A DNA stretch of 62,437 nt, taken from contig UQIB01000013.1 of the NCBI GenBank assembly GCA_900541015.1, positions 1 to 62,437 on the forward strand, read 5' to 3'. Under the pieces are notes generated by a model, which had not been told where the DNA came from, ran no database searches, and saw nothing but the letters and a program-made list of their open reading frames with translations. The position numbers were made by a program, and so were the translations under genes. Numbering within the stretch: the stretch's first letter is position 1; each line of letters opens with the position of its first letter. This DNA comes from an uncultured Collinsella sp. (GTDB taxonomy: Bacteria; Actinomycetota; Coriobacteriia; Coriobacteriales; Coriobacteriaceae). Below, in pieces: positions 35,754-45,473 of this stretch.

Positions 35754-35789
35754 CCGGTGGCAATTGTAGGCGAACTTTATTGCCACCGG
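35754..35789. promoter_or_regulatory. Inverted repeat upstream of the HD gene
   Basis: CCGGTGGCAAT (35754-35764) and ATTGCCACCGG (35779-35789) are perfect 11-bp arms over 14 bp, placed 32 bp before the HD start codon. This could be an operator or a leader hairpin. Confidence 0.45.
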
Positions 35790-35848
35790 TTGATATTTCT
35801 GCTGCGTTGCGAGGCGCGCTGCAGACGACTTACCAGAATGGGAGTGGC

Positions 35849-36092
35849 ATGGTCCTTAGGATCGTTAAAACCGTCTGGCCGGTGATGCTTACCTATGTTG
35901 CGATAGGTGCGCCGTGCGGCACTGGTTGCTAACGATTTGATAAGCCCTGGCGCTTTTGACGCCGGCTTGTGGCGGGGCTTGATTCCTTGGATTGCGGCTG
36001 CCGGCGTCGTGGCGGTGGCAATGAAGACAAAGTCGATGTTGTGGTGCTGCGTCTCGGGCATCGTGCTCTATATCGTCTTGAGCCTTATATAG
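35849..36092 (+). pseudogene. Relic of azlC/azlD branched-chain amino acid exporter
   Basis: The first frame (ATG 35849 to TAA 35930) reads MVLRIVKTVWPVMLTYVAIGAPCG, like an AzlC-type N-terminus. The next frame, to TAG 36090, reads LISPGAFDAGLWRGLIPWIAAAG and MKTKSMLWCCVSGIVLYIVL, like an AzlD C-terminus. Together they cover only about 80 codons where the pair normally needs about 340. This looks like an internal deletion that fused the two ends out of frame. The identity rests on short segments, so it remains tentative. Confidence 0.5.
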
Positions 36093-36242
36093 GGGTGGCG
36101 CCTCGGGCGCCGAATCTCGTTCCATCCTAACTTGTCGAATTTCTCACCGAGGTGGTCTGCTTCTTCTGGTACCATGTTCAGACTTTACTGTAGCAAAGTA
36201 TGACGTGGTCTTTTGTGTCCCGTCAACGGAAATGGGGGTTTC

Positions 36243-37265
36243 ATGGCACAGGAAGCTACCGCCAACGAGCAAAAGAAATTCAAGGTCCCGCGTATCCCGG
36301 GCGACATCATGATCTACCCGATGATCGTCGGCCTTTTGCTCAACACCTTCTGCCCGCAGGTTTTTGAGATCGGCGGCTTCTTTACGGCTGCCTGCCGCGG
36401 TGGGTCCAATACCATCGTCGCCGCGATCCTGCTGTTTGTGGGCGCCGGCATCAGCTTTAAGTCCACGCCGGGCGCCATCAAGACCGGCATCGTTGTGCTG
36501 ATTCCCAAGCTGGTCGTCGCAGCGGCTCTCGGCCTAGGCGTGGCATATTTCTTTAACGACAACTTCCTGGGTCTGAGCTCCGTGTCTATCATCGGCGGCA
36601 TTACGTTTTGCAACATGGCGCTCTATACGGGCATCATGGGCGAGTTCGGCGATGAGTCCGAGCAGGGCGCTGTCGGTATCCTGTTCTTTACGGCCGGCCC
36701 CGCCGTTACGATGATCATCCTCGGTGTCTCGGGTCTCGCCAACATCCCCGTCGGCACTATCATCGGATCCATCCTGCCGCTTGTTATCGGCATGGTCCTG
36801 GGCAACTTGTTCCCGTTTATCAAGAACCTGCTGGTCCCCGGCGCCAATCCCGCGATCGCTGTCATCGGTTTTCAGCTCGGTGCGTCCATGAGCCTTTCGA
36901 GCTTCATCACCGGCGGCATTTCGGGCATCCTGCTGGGCCTCATCACGCTCTTTATCGTCGGTCCCATTACCTTTGCCTTCGAGCGCCTGTGTGGCGGCAA
37001 CGGCAAGGCGGCCGTTGCCTGCTCCACCATTGCCGGCACGGCCATGACCACGCCGGTCGCCCTCGCCGAGGTCGCTCCGCGCTATGCCGAGCTTGCGCCC
37101 ACCGCCTATGCGCAGATCGCCACCGCCGTCATCATCACGGCAATCATGGCCCCGATTCTGACTGGCTGGGTCGATAAGAAGTTCTGCCACGGCAAAGAGG
37201 ATCTGTCGGTCGAAGGCGTCGAGGCTATTGAGGAGGCCGTCGCGACCGACATCGACGGCGAGTAA
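36243..37265 (+). CDS. 2-keto-3-deoxygluconate permease-like transporter
   Basis: A 340-aa membrane protein of the KdgT family: the start FKVPRIPGDIMIYPMIVGLLLNT, about ten hydrophobic segments, and the family's TFCNMALYTGIMGEFGDESEQGAVG and PVALAEVAPRYAELAPTAYAQIATAV. KdgT imports 2-keto-3-deoxygluconate by proton symport. ATG 36243 is preferred because of GGGGG 5 bases before. No pectin or KDG catabolic genes flank it, so the real substrate is uncertain. It is transcribed alone with a terminator. Confidence 0.88.
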   Translation: MAQEATANEQKKFKVPRIPGDIMIYPMIVGLLLNTFCPQVFEIGGFFTAACRGGSNTIVAAILLFVGAGISFKSTPGAIKTGIVVLIPKLVVAAALGLGVAYFFNDNFLGLSSVSIIGGITFCNMALYTGIMGEFGDESEQGAVGILFFTAGPAVTMIILGVSGLANIPVGTIIGSILPLVIGMVLGNLFPFIKNLLVPGANPAIAVIGFQLGASMSLSSFITGGISGILLGLITLFIVGPITFAFERLCGGNGKAAVACSTIAGTAMTTPVALAEVAPRYAELAPTAYAQIATAVIITAIMAPILTGWVDKKFCHGKEDLSVEGVEAIEEAVATDIDGE

Positions 37266-37308
37266 CGGCCGTTACCGATAATTGATTCCGGCGTGCAATT
37301 CGCGCCGT

Positions 37309-37356
37309 CAGAGCGCCCGAACGAGAGCTGTCTTGCAGCAACGTTCGGGCGCTCTG
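37309..37356 (+). terminator. Terminator after the KDG permease gene
   Basis: CAGAGCGCCCGAACG pairs with CGTTCGGGCGCTCTG over an 18-base loop, followed by CTATTATTCCCTTT. Confidence 0.8.
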
Positions 37357-37453
37357 CTATTATTCCCTTTACCCCTGCGGAGTAAGGGGCGTATATTGCC
37401 CAGACACGAATCGGGCGATTCTGACCACTTGGATATTGAAGGGAGGGCGTCTA

Positions 37454-38596
37454 GTGGTTAAGGCACTCAAGATCGAGATATTCCTGCTGTGCATGATTAT
37501 TCTTATCGGGCTTGCCGTACGAAGCCGTCGCTCCCTGTTCTCGAGCACCCAGCAGCTTTTGTTTAGCATGCTGGGCTACACGTCTGCTGCTTACATTTTC
37601 TTCGATATGATCTGGACGCACTCGGACGGCGTAAGCACTCCTGTAGGCATCACGGCCAACTGGATTTCCAACGCGGTCTCGTTTTCGCTGTTCGCCATCG
37701 CGTGCCTCATTTGGTTTTTCTATTCCGAGACGATGCAGGGCTCACGGCTCCTGACCACGCCCTATAGGGTGGTACTTTTAACGTTGCCAACCGCATTGGT
37801 GGTCGTGCTGGCATTTACCAGCTACTGGACGCACGCTATGTTCTATATCGATGCACAGGGCGTATATCGTCGCGGCTTTGCTTATATGATCCAGCCCATC
37901 GTGAGCTACTGCTACGTTATATATACGTCCTTGCATGCCTTTATTCAGGCTCAAAAAGTCGAAAGCCTGCAAAAGAAGGCCATTTATCACACCCTAGCTT
38001 TTTTTGCGATTCCCGCTCTGGTGGGCGGTACCTTCCAGGTTTTGTTTTCGGTACCGGGCCTTTGCGTCGGTATAACGCTGAGCATCCAGCTGCTCTATAT
38101 CATCTGCCAGGAGCAGCTGATCTCGACCGACCCGTTGACTGGCCTTAACAATCGCAACCGTTTTGAGACCTATATGCTGTCGCTGTTCTCGGGTACTGAC
38201 CAGGGCGATGGTATGTATCTGCTTATGATGGACGCTGACGGCTTTAAGCAGATTAACGACCGGCATGGACATGTTGAGGGCGATCATGCCCTCCAGGTCA
38301 TATCTGCTACGCTCAAAGAGGTCTGCTCGGCGTCTGGTGGCTTTATCGCGCGTTATGGCGGCGATGAGTTCGTGGTGCTCCAGAAGGCAGCAGCGGAACA
38401 GGACATCATAGACCTGTGTCCGGCGATTAACGACGAGCTCGCTCGTGCCGAGGTGCCGTATCTGTTGCGGATGTCCATCGGCTATGCGCGGGTCGGTGAT
38501 GGTGTCGATACCTGGCAAGACTTACTTCGCGCTGCCGATGCGGAGCTCTACCGCGTCAAGGCCGAGAAAAAGAAAGCCGGCATCCAGATACGCTAG
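37454..38596 (+). CDS. Membrane-bound diguanylate cyclase (GGDEF)
   Basis: The N-terminal half has about seven hydrophobic helices (to residue ~215), probably a sensor. The GGDEF domain follows: TDPLTGLNNRNRFETY, LMMDADGFKQINDRHGHVEGD and RYGGDEFVVLQ. It should make cyclic di-GMP from GTP. No RxxD inhibitory site is seen at the usual position before GGDEF. GTG 37454 is chosen because AAGGGAGGG lies 6 bases before; TTG 37436 is in frame upstream. Confidence 0.88.
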   Translation: MVKALKIEIFLLCMIILIGLAVRSRRSLFSSTQQLLFSMLGYTSAAYIFFDMIWTHSDGVSTPVGITANWISNAVSFSLFAIACLIWFFYSETMQGSRLLTTPYRVVLLTLPTALVVVLAFTSYWTHAMFYIDAQGVYRRGFAYMIQPIVSYCYVIYTSLHAFIQAQKVESLQKKAIYHTLAFFAIPALVGGTFQVLFSVPGLCVGITLSIQLLYIICQEQLISTDPLTGLNNRNRFETYMLSLFSGTDQGDGMYLLMMDADGFKQINDRHGHVEGDHALQVISATLKEVCSASGGFIARYGGDEFVVLQKAAAEQDIIDLCPAINDELARAEVPYLLRMSIGYARVGDGVDTWQDLLRAADAELYRVKAEKKKAGIQIR

Positions 38597-38698
38597 AAAA
38601 AAGGGGCGCACGCTTGCGTGCGTGTCGGCCCTCAGCTCACCGATGTACTCCATTAAACTAAAGTATGTGAATCCCCTCTGCTAAATAAGGGCAGTTCA

Positions 38699-39634
38699 CT
38701 ATGCTTTTTTGGGTTTGTTGACGATGATGATGCCGCCGCAGACCAACAGTAGGGCAACGATGACGGTAACGGGGCTCGTGCCGGCGCCCTCGCCGAGCAG
38801 CAGCGCGCTCAGCAGCACACCAAAGACGGGGTTCATAAAACCAAAGACCGAGACGCGACTGACGGGGTTGACGGCAAGTAGGCGCGACCACAGCGAGTAG
38901 GCGACCGCGGAGATAAGCGCCATGTAGATGATGAGCGCGATGGCGGGGGCAATCGCCGTGGGGGAGAGCGCGCCACCCATCAAAAAGCCGATGGCGGTGA
39001 GGACCAGGCCGCCGACCAAGAACTGCCACCCGGCAAGCAAGACGCCGTCGTGCTCGCGCGAGAAGATACCAATCAAGCAGGTCGAAAGGGCACCCGCGAC
39101 GGTGGAGGCCAGGATAAAGCCCTCGCCGTCGAGCGTAAAGCCAAAGGTGCCGTCCGCGCCCGAAAGGTTGACGAGCGCGACACCGGCAAAGCCCAGTACG
39201 CAGCCGAGCACCTTGGCCGTATTGAGCTTTTCGGTGCGAAACGCCAGGGCGGCAAAGAGGATAGCCAAGAAGTTGGCACTGGCCTCGATGATGGAGCTCG
39301 ACATAGCACTGGCACGCGAGAGTCCCAGGTAGAAAAAGAAGTACTGGCCGATGGTCTGGAAGAGCGACAAGATGCAGATGGGCTTGATATCGCGCGCTTG
39401 CGGAACGAGCGGACGGCGCTGGGCCACGCTCATGCCAACAATGACCAGCATGCCGGCAAGGGCGAAGCGCAGGCCCGCGAAGAGCAGCTGCGAGGCGCTG
39501 TCGTGCGCGGGAATGCCAAAGAGGCCGTAGCCGATCTTGATGCAGGGAAAGGCGGAGCCCCAGAGCGCGCAGCAAACGAGGCAGCCCAGGATGAGTCCGG
39601 GCAGGGTGGCGAGATACGGCTTGCGGCTTTCCAT
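38699..39634 (-). CDS. EamA/DMT-family transporter
   Basis: A 311-aa protein with ten predicted helices and two EamA repeats, with GLRFALAGMLVIVG in the first and YMALISAVAYSLWSRLLAVNPVSRVSVFGFMNPVFGVLLSA-type features in the second. It is a drug/metabolite exporter of unknown substrate. ATG 39634 follows AGGAAGGA; the frame upstream lacks a site. It lies downstream of purL on the same strand but behind a terminator. Confidence 0.9.
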   Translation of the reverse strand: MESRKPYLATLPGLILGCLVCCALWGSAFPCIKIGYGLFGIPAHDSASQLLFAGLRFALAGMLVIVGMSVAQRRPLVPQARDIKPICILSLFQTIGQYFFFYLGLSRASAMSSSIIEASANFLAILFAALAFRTEKLNTAKVLGCVLGFAGVALVNLSGADGTFGFTLDGEGFILASTVAGALSTCLIGIFSREHDGVLLAGWQFLVGGLVLTAIGFLMGGALSPTAIAPAIALIIYMALISAVAYSLWSRLLAVNPVSRVSVFGFMNPVFGVLLSALLLGEGAGTSPVTVIVALLLVCGGIIIVNKPKKA

Positions 39635-39667
39635 GATGTCCTTCCTACATGCGCGAAGCAAAAAAGA

Positions 39668-39696
39668 ACCCGCCACCGGATGTGTCGGTGGCGGGT
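39668..39696 (-). terminator. Terminator of purL
   Basis: ACCCGCCACCG pairs with CGGTGGCGGGT, and on the minus strand is followed by TTCTTTTTT. It lies 38 bp past the purL stop. Confidence 0.85.
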
Positions 39697-39733
39697 GTTG
39701 TTACCCGAAGGGATTGTACCCGATGGGAAAGGT

Positions 39734-42700
39734 TTAGGCGAAGTAGGCTACGCCGCTCTCAAAGATCGGCATGAACTTATCGCCGGGGACATGCTCGGGC
39801 ACGTTGCGGTACAGGTTGTCGCCGCGACGCTCGGCATGACCCATCTTGCCCAGGACGCGGCCGTCGGGGCTCGTGATGCCCTCGATGGCGAGTGCGGAGC
39901 CGTTGGGGTTGACGGATAGGTCCATGCTGGGCTTGCCGTCCTCACCCACGTACTGCGTGGCGACCTGGCCGTTGGCGATCAGCTGGGCGAGCACCTCGTC
40001 GTTGGCGACAAAGCGGCCCTCGCCGTGGCTGATGGCGACGGTGTAGGGGTCGTCGAGGCTGCACTGCGACAGCCACGGGGACAGGTTGGACGAGATGCGG
40101 GTGCGCACCAGGCGGCTCTGATGGCGACCGATGGTGTTGAACGTCAGCGTGGGCGCATCGGGCGTGGCGTCGACGATGTCACCGTAGGGTACCAGGCCGA
40201 GCTTGACCAGAGCCTGGAAGCCGTTGCAGATGCCCAACATCAGGCCGTCGCGGGCCTTGAGCAGGTCGCGGACTGCCTCGGTGACCTCGGGAGCGCGGAA
40301 GAACGCCGTGATGAACTTGGCGGAGCCGTCGGGCTCGTCACCGCCCGAGAAGCCGCCAGGGATCATGACGATCTGGCTTGCACGGATGCGGCGGGCAAGC
40401 TCGTGGGTGCTCTCGGCGACGGCCTCGGGCGTGAGGTTGTTGATCACGAAGGTGTCGGCCTCGGCACCGGCGGCACGGAAGGCGCGGGCGCTGTCGTACT
40501 CGCAGTTGTTGCCGGGGAACACGGGGATGATCACGCGCGGGCGGGCGATCTTGGCGCCGCCGTACGCGTGGATATCCTTGGCGCGGAAGTCGATGGCCTC
40601 GACCTCGGGGGTCTCGCCGGCGCTGCGGTAGGCGAAGACGCCCTCGATGCCGCTCTCCCAGGCCTCCTGGAGCTCGGCGAGCTCGATGACCTCGGAGCCG
40701 GTGTCAATGACATAGCCCTCGACGGTGGTACCCAGGGGCTCGACGACAACGCCGTCGGCGACCTCGGGCAGCTCGGCATCCTCGGCGAGCTCGACGATAA
40801 AGCTGCCGTAAAGCGGGGTGAAGAGGCTCTCCACGTCTACGTCCTCGGCAAGCTCGATGCCGATCTGGTTGCCGACGCACATCTTAAAGAGGCTCTCGGC
40901 GCCGCAGCCGTAGCCGGGCGTGGAGACGGCCAGGGCGTCGCCGGTAGCAGTGAGCGCCTCGACGGCGTCAAACGCGGCGAGCAGCTGCTGAGCGTCGGGG
41001 CGGTAGTCCTCGCCATAGGTGGCGGGGGCGATACGGACAACGCGGTGCGTGAGGCCCTTGAACTCAGGGGAGACGGCGCGCGCCGCGCGGCCCACGGCCA
41101 CGGCGAAGCTGATCAGAGTCGGCGGAACGTTGAGCTCGCCGGCCTCGTCCTCAAACGAGCCGCTCATGGAATCCTTGCCGCCGATGGCGCCGGCACCCAG
41201 GTCGACTTGGGCCATGAGGGCGCCCAGGACGGCTGCCGTGGGCTTGCCCCAGCGCTCGGCCTCGGTGCGCAGACGCTCGAAGTACTCCTGGAAGGAGAGG
41301 TAGGCGCGCTTGTGCTCAAAGCCGGCAGCCACGAGCTTGGCGATGGACTCGACCACGGACAGGTAGGCGCCCGCAAACTGGTCGGCTTCCATCAGGTAGG
41401 GGTTGAAGCCCCATGCCATAGCGCTTGCCGTGGTGGTCTCGCCGTCCACGGGGAACTTGGCGACCATGGCCGAGCTCGGGGTGAGCTGCGTCTTGCCGCC
41501 AAAGGGCATGAGCACGGTCGCGGCGCCGATGGTGGAGTCGAAGCGCTCGGAAAGGCCCTTGTTGGAGGCGACGTTAAGATCGGTGACAAGCGAGGTCATG
41601 CGCTCGGCAAGCGTGGTGCCGGCCCAGCTGGGCTGCCACACGCTGCGGGCGCACACGTGGGCGACCTGGTGCTTGGGCGCGCCGTTGGAGTTGAGGAACT
41701 CGCGGGAGAGGTCGACGATGGCGACACCGTTCCAGGCCATGCGCATACGCGGCTCGGCGGTAACCTCGGCGATAACGGTCGCCTCGAGGTTCTCCTCGGC
41801 GGCGTAGCCCATGAACTCCTCGACGTCACCATCGGCGACGGCGCAGGCCATACGCTCCTGGGACTCGGAGATAGCGAGCTCGGTGCCGTCCAGGCCGTCG
41901 TACTTCTTGGTCACGGTGTCTAGGTCGACATACAGGCCGTCGGCAAGCTCACCCACGGCGACCGAGACGCCGCCGGCGCCAAAGTCGTTGCAGCGCTTGA
42001 TCAGGCGGCAGGCGTCGCCGCGGCGGAAGAGGCGCTGCAGCTTGCGCTCGACCGGGGCGTTGCCCTTCTGGACCTCGGCGCCCGAGGTCTCGATGGACTC
42101 GGTGTTCTGGGTCTTGGAGGAGCCGGTGGCACCGCCGATGCCGTCACGGCCGGTGCGGCCGCCCAGCAGGATGATCTTGTCGGTGGGGGCGGGGCACTCG
42201 CGACGCACGTGGTTTGCCGGGGTGGCGCCCACGACAGCGCCGACCTCCATGCGCTTGGCCACGTAGCCGGGGTGATAGAGCTCGTTGACCTGGCCGGTGG
42301 CAAGGCCGATCTGGTTGCCGTAGCTGGAGTAGCCGGCGGCAGCGGTGGTCACGAGCTTGCGTTGCGGCAGCTTGCCCTCGAGCGTCTCGGACACGGGGAC
42401 GGTGGGGTCGCCGGCACCGGTGACACGCATGGCCTGGTACACATAGCTGCGGCCCGAGAGCGGGTCGCGGATGGCGCCGCCCACGCAGGTGGCGGCACCG
42501 CCGAAGGGCTCGATCTCGGTCGGGTGGTTGTGGGTCTCGTTCTTAAACAGGAACAGCCAGTCCTGGTCCTCGCCGTCGACATCGACCTTCACCTTGACGG
42601 TGCAGGCGTTGATCTCCTCGGACTCGTCGACATCGGTCATGACGCCGGTCTTCTTAAGGTACTTGGCGCCGATGGTGCCCATGTCCATGAGACAGACGGG

Positions 42701-43480
42701 CTTGGCGTCGCGACCGAGCTCGTGGCGCATCTCCATGTAGCGGTCGAAGGCCTGCTGCACCACGGCGTCGTCGATCGTCACGTCGTCCAGGACGGTGCCG
42801 AAGGTGGTGTGGCGGCAGTGATCGGACCAGTACGTGTCAATCACGCGGATCTCGGTGATGGTGGGGTCGCGGTCCTCATCGCGGAAGTACTGCTGGCAGA
42901 AGGCGATGTCCGCCTCGTCCATGGCAAGGCCACGCTCGGAGATAAAGGCGGCAAGGCCAGCCTCGTCGAGCTCGCGGAAGCCGTCGAGCACTTCGACGGG
43001 CTGGGGCTCGGGGGTCTCCATGTATAGCGTCTCGGGCAGGTCGAGCGAGGCGATGCGCGCCTCGACGGGGTTCACCACGTAGTGCTTGATGGCATCGATG
43101 GAGGCCTCGTCCAGAGCGCCCGAGATCATATAGACCTTGGCGGAGCGCACGGCGGGGCGCTCGCCCTGGCTGATGAGCTGCACACACTCGCTGGCGGAGT
43201 CGGCGCGCTGGTCAAACTGGCCAGGCAGGAATTCGACGGCAAAGACGGCGCCATCGCTTGCGGGGAGCTCGTCGTAGGTCACATCGACCTGGGGCTCGCT
43301 AAAGACGGTCGGCACGCAGGAGCGGAAAAGCTCCTCGTCGATGCCCTCGACGTCGTAGCGGTTGATGATCCTCAGGGCCTCGATGCCCTTGATGCCGAGA
43401 ATCTCGGTCAGCTCGCCCTTGAGCTGCTGAGCCTCGACGTCGAACCCGGGTTTCTTCTCCACGTAGATACGAGAGACCAT
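39734..43480 (-). CDS. purL: Phosphoribosylformylglycinamidine synthase, single-chain PurL
   Basis: A 1248-aa enzyme converting FGAR, glutamine and ATP to FGAM in purine synthesis. It is the large form with PurS-like N-terminus, AIR-synthase-like core (WSDHCRHTTF, NETHNHPTEIEPFGGAATCVGG, GGRTGRDGIGGATGSS) and C-terminal glutaminase (VFPGNNCEYD, PGGFSGGDE, nucleophile Cys in LGICNGFQALVKLG, SHGEGRF). ATG 43480 (MVSRIYVEKK) follows AGGCAGGAA; the frame opens 36 codons earlier without support. No other pur genes are adjacent. Confidence 0.95.
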   Translation of the reverse strand: MVSRIYVEKKPGFDVEAQQLKGELTEILGIKGIEALRIINRYDVEGIDEELFRSCVPTVFSEPQVDVTYDELPASDGAVFAVEFLPGQFDQRADSASECVQLISQGERPAVRSAKVYMISGALDEASIDAIKHYVVNPVEARIASLDLPETLYMETPEPQPVEVLDGFRELDEAGLAAFISERGLAMDEADIAFCQQYFRDEDRDPTITEIRVIDTYWSDHCRHTTFGTVLDDVTIDDAVVQQAFDRYMEMRHELGRDAKPVCLMDMGTIGAKYLKKTGVMTDVDESEEINACTVKVKVDVDGEDQDWLFLFKNETHNHPTEIEPFGGAATCVGGAIRDPLSGRSYVYQAMRVTGAGDPTVPVSETLEGKLPQRKLVTTAAAGYSSYGNQIGLATGQVNELYHPGYVAKRMEVGAVVGATPANHVRRECPAPTDKIILLGGRTGRDGIGGATGSSKTQNTESIETSGAEVQKGNAPVERKLQRLFRRGDACRLIKRCNDFGAGGVSVAVGELADGLYVDLDTVTKKYDGLDGTELAISESQERMACAVADGDVEEFMGYAAEENLEATVIAEVTAEPRMRMAWNGVAIVDLSREFLNSNGAPKHQVAHVCARSVWQPSWAGTTLAERMTSLVTDLNVASNKGLSERFDSTIGAATVLMPFGGKTQLTPSSAMVAKFPVDGETTTASAMAWGFNPYLMEADQFAGAYLSVVESIAKLVAAGFEHKRAYLSFQEYFERLRTEAERWGKPTAAVLGALMAQVDLGAGAIGGKDSMSGSFEDEAGELNVPPTLISFAVAVGRAARAVSPEFKGLTHRVVRIAPATYGEDYRPDAQQLLAAFDAVEALTATGDALAVSTPGYGCGAESLFKMCVGNQIGIELAEDVDVESLFTPLYGSFIVELAEDAELPEVADGVVVEPLGTTVEGYVIDTGSEVIELAELQEAWESGIEGVFAYRSAGETPEVEAIDFRAKDIHAYGGAKIARPRVIIPVFPGNNCEYDSARAFRAAGAEADTFVINNLTPEAVAESTHELARRIRASQIVMIPGGFSGGDEPDGSAKFITAFFRAPEVTEAVRDLLKARDGLMLGICNGFQALVKLGLVPYGDIVDATPDAPTLTFNTIGRHQSRLVRTRISSNLSPWLSQCSLDDPYTVAISHGEGRFVANDEVLAQLIANGQVATQYVGEDGKPSMDLSVNPNGSALAIEGITSPDGRVLGKMGHAERRGDNLYRNVPEHVPGDKFMPIFESGVAYFA

Positions 43481-43664
43481 TGGTTCCTGCCTTCCTGATC
43501 GGTTGGGCGTACGGTACGGTATGCGGCAGCGGTCGGTTTGCGGGACAAGCCTCGCGGTCGCCTTGAGCCACATGTTTGTAAACGTCACTATGATACGACA
43601 GCTCGTGGCGCGTTGAGGACGGCGAGGGTGCTACAGTGATGCGCAATCAAGAGAAAGGCATCAC

Positions 43665-45227
43665 ATGGCATTCGTTTCACTCGCCATCATTGCACTCGTG
43701 GCCTTTGCAAGCCCCTTTATCGCCTCGGCGATTCCCGGAAAGCCCGTTCCCGAGACGGTCTTTTTGCTCGTGCTCGGCGCAGTGCTGGGCCCGCATATGC
43801 TCGGCCTCATCCATGTGGATGCCGAGGTCTCGCTCGTGTCCGAGCTCGGCCTGGCCTTTTTGTTCCTGCTCGCCGGGTTTGAAATCGACCCCAAGAACAT
43901 CACCGGCGTCGAGGGACGCTACGGTATGGCGACGTGGGTCGTCACGTTTGGTATCGCCTGGCTTGCCGTGCGCTTTACCCCATGGTTCTCGGTCAGCCAT
44001 TTCGACGGTATCGCTGTGACGCTGGCGCTCACTTCGACGGCGCTCGGCACGCTCGTGCCCATCATGCGCGAGCGCTCGCTCACCGGTACGCGCGTTGGCG
44101 ACTCGATTCTCGCGTATGGCACTTGGGGCGAGCTCGGTCCCGTGCTCGCCATGTCGATGCTGCTGTCTGCCCGCACCGGCATCCAGACGCTCGTGATTCT
44201 TGGCCTGTTTGCTGTGGTCTGCGTGCTGCTGGCCGTGGTTCCAAGTCGTTCCAGGCGCGTCGGCAGCCGCTTCTTTGCGTTTGTCGAGGAACGCGCCGAC
44301 ACCACGTCTCAGACCTTCGTGCGCCTGACCGTGCTCATCCTGGTCACGCTCGTGGCGTTCTCTGCCATCTTTGACCTCGATATCGTGCTGGGTTCTTTTG
44401 CCGCCGGCTTTGTCTTGCGCTTTATCATCCCCGAGGGCAACCATACGCTCGAGACCAAGCTCGACGGTCTTGCCTACGGCTTTTTGATTCCGGTGTTCTT
44501 TACCGTATCGGGCGCAAAGATCGACCTGACGGCCGTGGCGTCGCGCCCGGGTCTGCTTGTGGGCTTTATCGCGGCGTTGCTGATTATTCGTGCCGTGCCC
44601 ATTCTCATCTCTATGAGCATTTGTCCCGCGACGCGTGATGTGTCGGCGTATGGCCGCATCACCGTGGCCCTGTACTGCACCACGGCTCTGCCGATCATCG
44701 TTGCCGTGACGAGCGTTGCCGTCAACGCGGGCGCGCTGTCGCAAGATATTGCGTCGGTCATGGTTGCCGCCGGTGCCATCACGGTGTTCTTGATGCCGCT
44801 GCTCGCACAGCTCTTCTACCGCGTGGTCGATGCTGCGCCGGTCGCCGCCGTGGCAGAGGTTGCCGAGCATCCATCCGATGCGCTCGACATCCTGCGCGCC
44901 CATCACGACCTGGCGAGCCTGCTCGCGCGCGAGCATGAGCTTTTGACCTCGCATGGCCATGGGCGTTCGCTCGACGGCATACCTACCCTTGATTCCATTG
45001 CCGACCGCCTCTCGACCGAGGCGGCAAGCGGGCACATCGATGCCCGTATCGTGGACGCCGCTCATTTGCTGGCCGAGAAGACCTATGGCGACGAGATCGA
45101 CCCGTCCAAGCTGACTCCGCGTGAGCGCCGCCGCCTGGAGCGCGCCAAGCTCGCCGTGCGCGAATACCGCCGCCGCATGCTAGAGCTTTACGCACGCGAA
45201 GAAGCCGAGGACGACGACGGCAAGTAG
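43665..45227 (+). CDS. Monovalent cation/H+ antiporter (CPA2, Kef/NapA-like)
   Basis: A 520-aa protein with about 12-13 membrane helices (to residue ~385) in the Na+/H+ exchanger fold. It shows LGLAFLFLLAGFEID, ALTSTALGTLVPIMRE, LGSFAAGFVLRFIIPEG and GFLIPVFFTVSGAKIDL. The hydrophilic C-terminal tail (~130 residues) is rich in His and charged residues and is a probable regulatory domain, but no TrkA-N/RCK motif is seen. It is followed by a palindrome array and direct repeat at the edge of a genomic island. Confidence 0.88.
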   Translation: MAFVSLAIIALVAFASPFIASAIPGKPVPETVFLLVLGAVLGPHMLGLIHVDAEVSLVSELGLAFLFLLAGFEIDPKNITGVEGRYGMATWVVTFGIAWLAVRFTPWFSVSHFDGIAVTLALTSTALGTLVPIMRERSLTGTRVGDSILAYGTWGELGPVLAMSMLLSARTGIQTLVILGLFAVVCVLLAVVPSRSRRVGSRFFAFVEERADTTSQTFVRLTVLILVTLVAFSAIFDLDIVLGSFAAGFVLRFIIPEGNHTLETKLDGLAYGFLIPVFFTVSGAKIDLTAVASRPGLLVGFIAALLIIRAVPILISMSICPATRDVSAYGRITVALYCTTALPIIVAVTSVAVNAGALSQDIASVMVAAGAITVFLMPLLAQLFYRVVDAAPVAAVAEVAEHPSDALDILRAHHDLASLLAREHELLTSHGHGRSLDGIPTLDSIADRLSTEAASGHIDARIVDAAHLLAEKTYGDEIDPSKLTPRERRRLERAKLAVREYRRRMLELYAREEAEDDDGK

Positions 45228-45242
45228 TCGATACTCTCTCGG

Positions 45243-45473
45243 GGAAGCCTCGTCCCGCTTTGAAGGCTCGGAACGGGATGCAATTTCCGCATCGGCCCTC
45301 GTCGGGAAACCATATCCCAGAATGGACGCTCAGAGCGGGATGCAGTTTCCGCGAGAGACTCGTTGCGGAAACGGCATCCCAGAATCGTCATCCAAAACGG
45401 GATGCAGTTTCCGCAAGCGGCTCTGGGGGGGCCGTGCCCCGTTCTGATCCGAAATACTGGGACATAGTTTCCC
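45243..45473. repeat. Array of four ~48-bp palindromic units
   Basis: Units begin at 45243, 45304, 45365 and 45426 with a period of about 61 bp. Each is built of GGAAAC...ATCCCAGAAT and CGGGATGCAGTTTCC arms around a 10-14 base centre. Units two and three are clearest: GGGAAAC / GCAGTTTCC and GCGGAAAC / GTTTCCGC. Two further units occur at 52130. Individual units can fold into hairpins. Nothing in 45228-45708 looks like a gene. Confidence 0.8.

Noticed and set aside
40025..41923. A 632-codon plus-strand frame and several others inside purL
   Set aside because: They are shadow frames of purL with low-complexity Gly/Leu/Val composition and no ribosome site.
43481..43664. Purine riboswitch before purL
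   Set aside because: The leader does not show the conserved junction bases, and no fitting three-helix fold could be drawn.
43677..45065. A 462-codon minus-strand frame
   Set aside because: Antisense to the antiporter, which has real membrane helices and family motifs.
45243..45473. CRISPR array
   Set aside because: The repeated units are palindromic throughout with ~12-base gaps, not conserved repeats with unique 30-40 base spacers, and no cas genes are near.
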